Positions 60,805-64,000 of a DNA stretch of 64,000 bases are shown here, in pieces. Both the position numbers and the translations under genes were made by a program. This DNA comes from Deltaproteobacteria bacterium HGW-Deltaproteobacteria-8 (lineage in GTDB: Bacteria > Desulfobacterota > Desulfovibrionia > Desulfovibrionales > Desulfovibrionaceae): NCBI GenBank assembly GCA_002840405.1, contig PHAR01000004.1:284239-348238 (forward strand). Reading direction: 5' to 3'. Position 1 is the first letter of the stretch; every line of letters starts with the position of its first letter. Under the pieces are notes generated by a model. That model was not told the DNA's origin. It ran no database searches and worked only from the letters and a program-made list of their open reading frames with translations.

Positions 60805-62208
60805 ATGACCACCGTCACCCGCTTCGCGCCCAGCCCCACCGGCTACCTGCACATCGGCGGCGCGCGCACCGCGCTGTTCAGCTGGATTTTGGCCAAGAGC
60901 AAGGGCGGCACGTTCCTGTTGCGCGTGGAGGACACCGACCGCGAGCGCAGCACCAAGCAGGCCACGGACGCCATCATCGAGGCCATGGCCTGGCTGGACC
61001 TGGCCGCCGAAGGCACCGCCGTGTTCCAGAGCGAGCGCTTCGACCTGTACAACAGCCACATCGACCAGTTGCTGGCCGCTGGCCGCGCCTACTGGTGCTC
61101 CTGTACGCCGGAAGAGGTCGAGGCCATGCGCGAGAAGGCCCGGGCCGAAGGCAAGAAGCCCAAGTACGACGGCCGCTGCCGCGAGCTGGGCCTCGGGCCC
61201 GGCGCTGGGCGCGTGGTGCGTTTCAAGACTCCGCAGGACGGCGTCACCGCCTTTCACGACATGGTGAAAGGCCCCACGGCCGTGCAGAACGCCGAAATGG
61301 ACGACATGATCCTGCGCCGCAGCGACGGCGCGCCCACCTACAATCTGGCCGTGGTGGTGGACGACCACGCCATGGGCGTGACGGACGTTTTGCGCGGCGA
61401 CGACCACGTGGCCAACACCCCGCGCCAGATCCTGCTGTACCAGGCCTTTGGCTGGGACGTGCCGAAGTTCGGCCACGTGCCCATGATCCTCGGCCCGGAC
61501 AAGGCCAAGCTTTCCAAGCGCCACGGCGCGCTCTCGGTGATGGAGTACAAGAAGCTCGGCTACCTGCCCGAGGCCCTGGTGAACTATCTGGCGCGCCTGG
61601 GCTGGGCCTGCGGCGACCAGGAGATCTTCAGCCGCGAGGAGCTGGTGAAGCTCTTCCCTGCGGGCAACCTGGGCAACTCGCCCTCGGTGTTCGACATCAA
61701 AAAGCTGGAGTGGCTGAACGCCCACTACATCAAGGAATCCACCCCCGAGCGCCTGGCCGCGCTGTTGCCGGAGTACCTGGCCGATGCGGGCGACACAGAG
61801 GGCCTGAACCTCGACCCGGCCTACCTGGCGAGCATCATGCCCCTGCTCCAGCCGCGCGCCAAGACGCTGGTGGAGATGGCCGACATGGCCCGCTTCTTCC
61901 TCCTGCCCACGGACAAGCTCGTATACGACGAGAAGGCCGTGGCCGACCAGCTCAAGCCGGAATCCCGCGAGCTGCTGGCCGCGCTGCTGCCCATCTACGA
62001 GGCTGCTGGCGACTACTCTGACCACAAGGCGCTCGAAGCCGCCACCCAGGCCTTCCTGGACGCGCGCGAGCTGAAGTTCAAGGCCGTGGCCCAACCCCTG
62101 CGCGTGGCCCTCACCGGCAAGACCGCCAGCCCCGGCCTGTTCGAGACCATGGCCGTGCTCGGCCGTGCCGAGTCTTTGGCGCGCATCAAGCGGGCTTTGA
62201 GCCTGTAA
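60805..62208 (+). CDS. gltX: Glutamyl-tRNA synthetase
   Basis: A 467-residue class I synthetase. PSPTGYLHIGGARTALF holds the HIGH motif, GPDKAKLSKRHGA the KMSKS motif, and RVEDTDRERST the family signature. The zinc-like motif CSCTPEE...YDGRCRELG is present at about 98-130. It charges tRNA-Glu (and perhaps tRNA-Gln). Length is normal. Confidence 0.97.
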   Translation: MTTVTRFAPSPTGYLHIGGARTALFSWILAKSKGGTFLLRVEDTDRERSTKQATDAIIEAMAWLDLAAEGTAVFQSERFDLYNSHIDQLLAAGRAYWCSCTPEEVEAMREKARAEGKKPKYDGRCRELGLGPGAGRVVRFKTPQDGVTAFHDMVKGPTAVQNAEMDDMILRRSDGAPTYNLAVVVDDHAMGVTDVLRGDDHVANTPRQILLYQAFGWDVPKFGHVPMILGPDKAKLSKRHGALSVMEYKKLGYLPEALVNYLARLGWACGDQEIFSREELVKLFPAGNLGNSPSVFDIKKLEWLNAHYIKESTPERLAALLPEYLADAGDTEGLNLDPAYLASIMPLLQPRAKTLVEMADMARFFLLPTDKLVYDEKAVADQLKPESRELLAALLPIYEAAGDYSDHKALEAATQAFLDARELKFKAVAQPLRVALTGKTASPGLFETMAVLGRAESLARIKRALSL

Positions 62209-62223
62209 GCCGGGGCGCTGCAA

Positions 62224-63282
62224 ATGACCCACGCACCCTGCTTCGCCAGCGACAACTACGCGGGCGTGCATCCCCTTGTCATGGCCGCGCTGGCAACGGC
62301 CAATGACGGCCCGGCCCCGGCCTACGGGGCGGACAAGCTGACCCAGGCCGCGCGCGCGCGCTTCAAGGAAGTGCTCGGCGAGAGCGCCGAGGTCTTCTTC
62401 GTGTTCCTGGGCACCGCGGCCAACGTGCTCTGCCTCCAGGCCATGACCAGGCCGCACCACGCCGTGCTTTGCGCCAATACCGCGCACATCAACGTGGACG
62501 AGTGCGGCGCGCCGGAGCGGCACCTCGGCTGCAAGCTTTTGTGCGTGCACACGCCCGAGGGCAAGCTCTCGCCGGAGCTGCTGCGGCCCTTCCTGCACCA
62601 CCTGGGCAACGAGCACCACAACCAGCCGCGCGTGATTTCCATAGCCCAGGCCACGGAGCTCGGCACCGTTTACAGCATCGACGAGATCCGCAGCCTTGCC
62701 AGCTTCGCCCACAATCACGGCCTGCTGCTGCACATGGACGGCTCGCGCCTGGGCAACGCGGCCGTGGCCCTGGGCTGCGAACTGCGCGACATGACCAATG
62801 ACGCGGGCGTGGACGCGCTCAGCTTTGGCGGCACCAAGAACGGGCTCATGTTCGGCGAGGCTGTCGTCTTCTTTCGCCCTGAGTTGGCGCAGGACTTTCC
62901 CTACCTCCGCAAGCAGGGCATGCAGCTCTGCTCCAAGATGCGCTTCATCGCCGCCCAGTTCCTGGCGCTGCTCCACGACGATGGCGAAGGCGGCAAAGGC
63001 GGCCTGTGGCGCAAAAACGCTGCCCAAGCCAACGCCATGGCCCGGCTTCTGGCCGAGCGCGTGGCGGAGATCCCGGGCGTCACCATCACCCAGCAGCCGC
63101 AGACCAACGCCGTGTTCGCGCAGCTCGCCCCGGCGGTCATCGCCCGGTTGCAGCAGCGTTTCGCCTTCTATGTGTGGGACGTTGAGCAGAGCGTGGTGCG
63201 CTGGATGACCAGCTTCGCCACCACCGAGGCCGAGGTGGAGCAGTTCGCCCAGGCCGTGCGCAAAGAAGCGCTGGCAGGCTGA
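62224..63282 (+). CDS. ltaE: Low-specificity threonine aldolase-like PLP enzyme
   Basis: A 352-residue fold-type I PLP enzyme. FASDNYAGVHPLVMAAL opens the chain, GTAANVLCLQA is the cofactor loop, LHMDGSRLGNA the Asp motif and SFGGTKNG carries the PLP Lys. It cleaves threonine to glycine and acetaldehyde. It starts 15 bp after gltX and is likely co-transcribed with it. Related beta-eliminating lyases are an alternative. Confidence 0.85.
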   Translation: MTHAPCFASDNYAGVHPLVMAALATANDGPAPAYGADKLTQAARARFKEVLGESAEVFFVFLGTAANVLCLQAMTRPHHAVLCANTAHINVDECGAPERHLGCKLLCVHTPEGKLSPELLRPFLHHLGNEHHNQPRVISIAQATELGTVYSIDEIRSLASFAHNHGLLLHMDGSRLGNAAVALGCELRDMTNDAGVDALSFGGTKNGLMFGEAVVFFRPELAQDFPYLRKQGMQLCSKMRFIAAQFLALLHDDGEGGKGGLWRKNAAQANAMARLLAERVAEIPGVTITQQPQTNAVFAQLAPAVIARLQQRFAFYVWDVEQSVVRWMTSFATTEAEVEQFAQAVRKEALAG

Positions 63283-63307
63283 GGCCAGCCGCGTAACCAC
63301 AACAACA

Positions 63308-63333
63308 AAAGGGGGAGCAAACGCTCCCCCTTT
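63308..63333. terminator. Bidirectional terminator between ltaE and the ZraP-like gene
   Basis: AAAGGGGGAGC (63,308-63,318), loop AAAC, GCTCCCCCTTT (63,323-63,333). It has a T-run on one strand and a matching A-run on the other, between two convergent genes. Confidence 0.85.
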
Positions 63334-63364
63334 CCGTTTCAGACTGAGGCCTCAGCGAGAGGGA

Positions 63365-63871
63365 CTAGTAGCCGCCGTTCATCATGCCGCCGTAGCCCAT
63401 GCCGCCCCAGCCACCGCCGCCGCCATAGCCGCCGTTCATCATGCCGCCGTAGCCACCGCCACCGTAGCCCATGCCGCCGTTGCCCATCCCGCCAACGGGG
63501 AGCCCCTGCTTGACCAACTGCTTGCGCAAGTTCACCTGGTCCGCAAAAAGCTTGGCGTTGAGGTCAGCGATCTCCTTGGTCAGGGTCTCGACCCGCTTGT
63601 CGTCGGTCTTGCCGCTGTAGAGCTGGGCGTTCAACTCCGAATGCTTGGCAAAAAGCTGCTGCCGGAGCTGGGCCGTGGCCTGGTAGTGCTCGTTGTAGAG
63701 CTTCTGCATGGCCGCGAACTTCTCCTGGCTTATGCCCGTGTCGCCACCGCCCCCCCAGCCATAACCGCCCATCATGCCCGGCCCATACATCTGGGCGCTG
63801 GACAGGCCGCTTAAACCAAGCAGCAGCACCGCAGCGAAAGACACGCAAAGGATATACTTGCAGAATTTCAT
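63365..63871 (-). CDS. Second ZraP/Spy-like periplasmic protein
   Basis: A 168-residue exported protein. The signal peptide (KFCKYILCVSFAAVLLLGLSGLSSAQ) is followed by a Gly/Tyr/Met stretch, a helical domain (ISQEKFAAMQKLYNEHYQATAQLRQQLFAKHSELNAQL, VETLTKEIADLNAKLFADQ) and a long Gly/Met/Asn-rich tail with repeats of GYGGMMNGGYGGG. It is related in layout to the one at 55,148. AAGGAG precedes the ATG at 63,871. No sigma-54 motif was found in 63,872-64,000, so it is controlled differently. Confidence 0.8.
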   Translation of the reverse strand: MKFCKYILCVSFAAVLLLGLSGLSSAQMYGPGMMGGYGWGGGGDTGISQEKFAAMQKLYNEHYQATAQLRQQLFAKHSELNAQLYSGKTDDKRVETLTKEIADLNAKLFADQVNLRKQLVKQGLPVGGMGNGGMGYGGGGYGGMMNGGYGGGGGWGGMGYGGMMNGGY

Positions 63872-64000
63872 TGTCAGACTCCTTGCTTGAATGTGTGGAA
63901 CAACGAAAACAATGAATCTGCATTTGCTGTTAGCATAGGTCTGTGGTTATGGCTAGGCCTTGCCGCACATTTGACGAGCTCTTGGCCGAAGTCACGGCAA

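Overview
The window joins two kinds of DNA. The right part (about 29.5-64 kb) is GC-rich, tightly packed chromosome. It carries a complete division and cell-wall (dcw) cluster in the order mraZ-rsmH-ftsL-ftsI-murE-murF-mraY-murD-ftsW-murG-murC-murB-ftsQ-ftsA-ftsZ, two large radical SAM proteins flanking that cluster, HD-GYP and sigma-54 regulatory genes, DUF134/NifX-like genes and gltX. This gene content suggests a Desulfovibrio-like sulfate reducer (Desulfovibrionales). That is an inference from gene order and families; no rRNA is present to confirm it.

The left part (1-29.5 kb) is accessory DNA inserted at the 3' half of a tRNA-Ala(CGC)-like gene. The tRNA 3' half with its terminator hairpin occurs three times in the same orientation, at 1-80, 17.88-17.99 kb and 29.37-29.51 kb, so two islands lie in tandem. 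Island 1 (about 80-17,985) encodes a tyrosine integrase next to its left end, two small HTH proteins, a DUF927 helicase-like protein, a MobV relaxase fused to a Toprim domain, a run of small hairpins that may be an oriT, six iterons with an exact 21-bp period, and a cluster of GTTACC/GGTAAC hexamers. It looks like an integrative mobilizable element with plasmid-type replication parts. Its cargo is an HTH/nucleotidyltransferase pair (toxin-antitoxin-like), orphan AT-rich genes, a 44-residue acidic protein and an AT-rich four-gene operon (11,886-17,184).

That operon is the best candidate for an undescribed system. It encodes a four-helix membrane protein, a radical SAM enzyme, a D12-class DNA adenine methyltransferase, and a 908-residue protein that joins an apparently intact HAD-IIB phosphatase to a second, related methyltransferase. 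No nuclease is recognisable beside it.

Island 2 (about 17,990-29,470) is a metal-handling block: PP2C phosphatase, Ser/Thr kinase with an FGE-like domain, Cu(I) P-type ATPase, multicopper oxidase, two Met-rich exported proteins, a SHOCT protein, cytochrome c and an HD-GYP protein. It has no integrase of its own. IS3-family remnants lie beside both of its outer att copies.

In the chromosome, the dcw genes overlap or nearly abut and probably form one transcription unit driven from a promoter with four MraZ boxes. Downstream, a ZraP-like protein, a sensor kinase and an NtrC-type regulator form an envelope or metal stress circuit. The zraP-like gene has a well-matched sigma-54 promoter and upstream palindromes. 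The window ends with gltX, a threonine-aldolase-like gene and a second ZraP-like gene.
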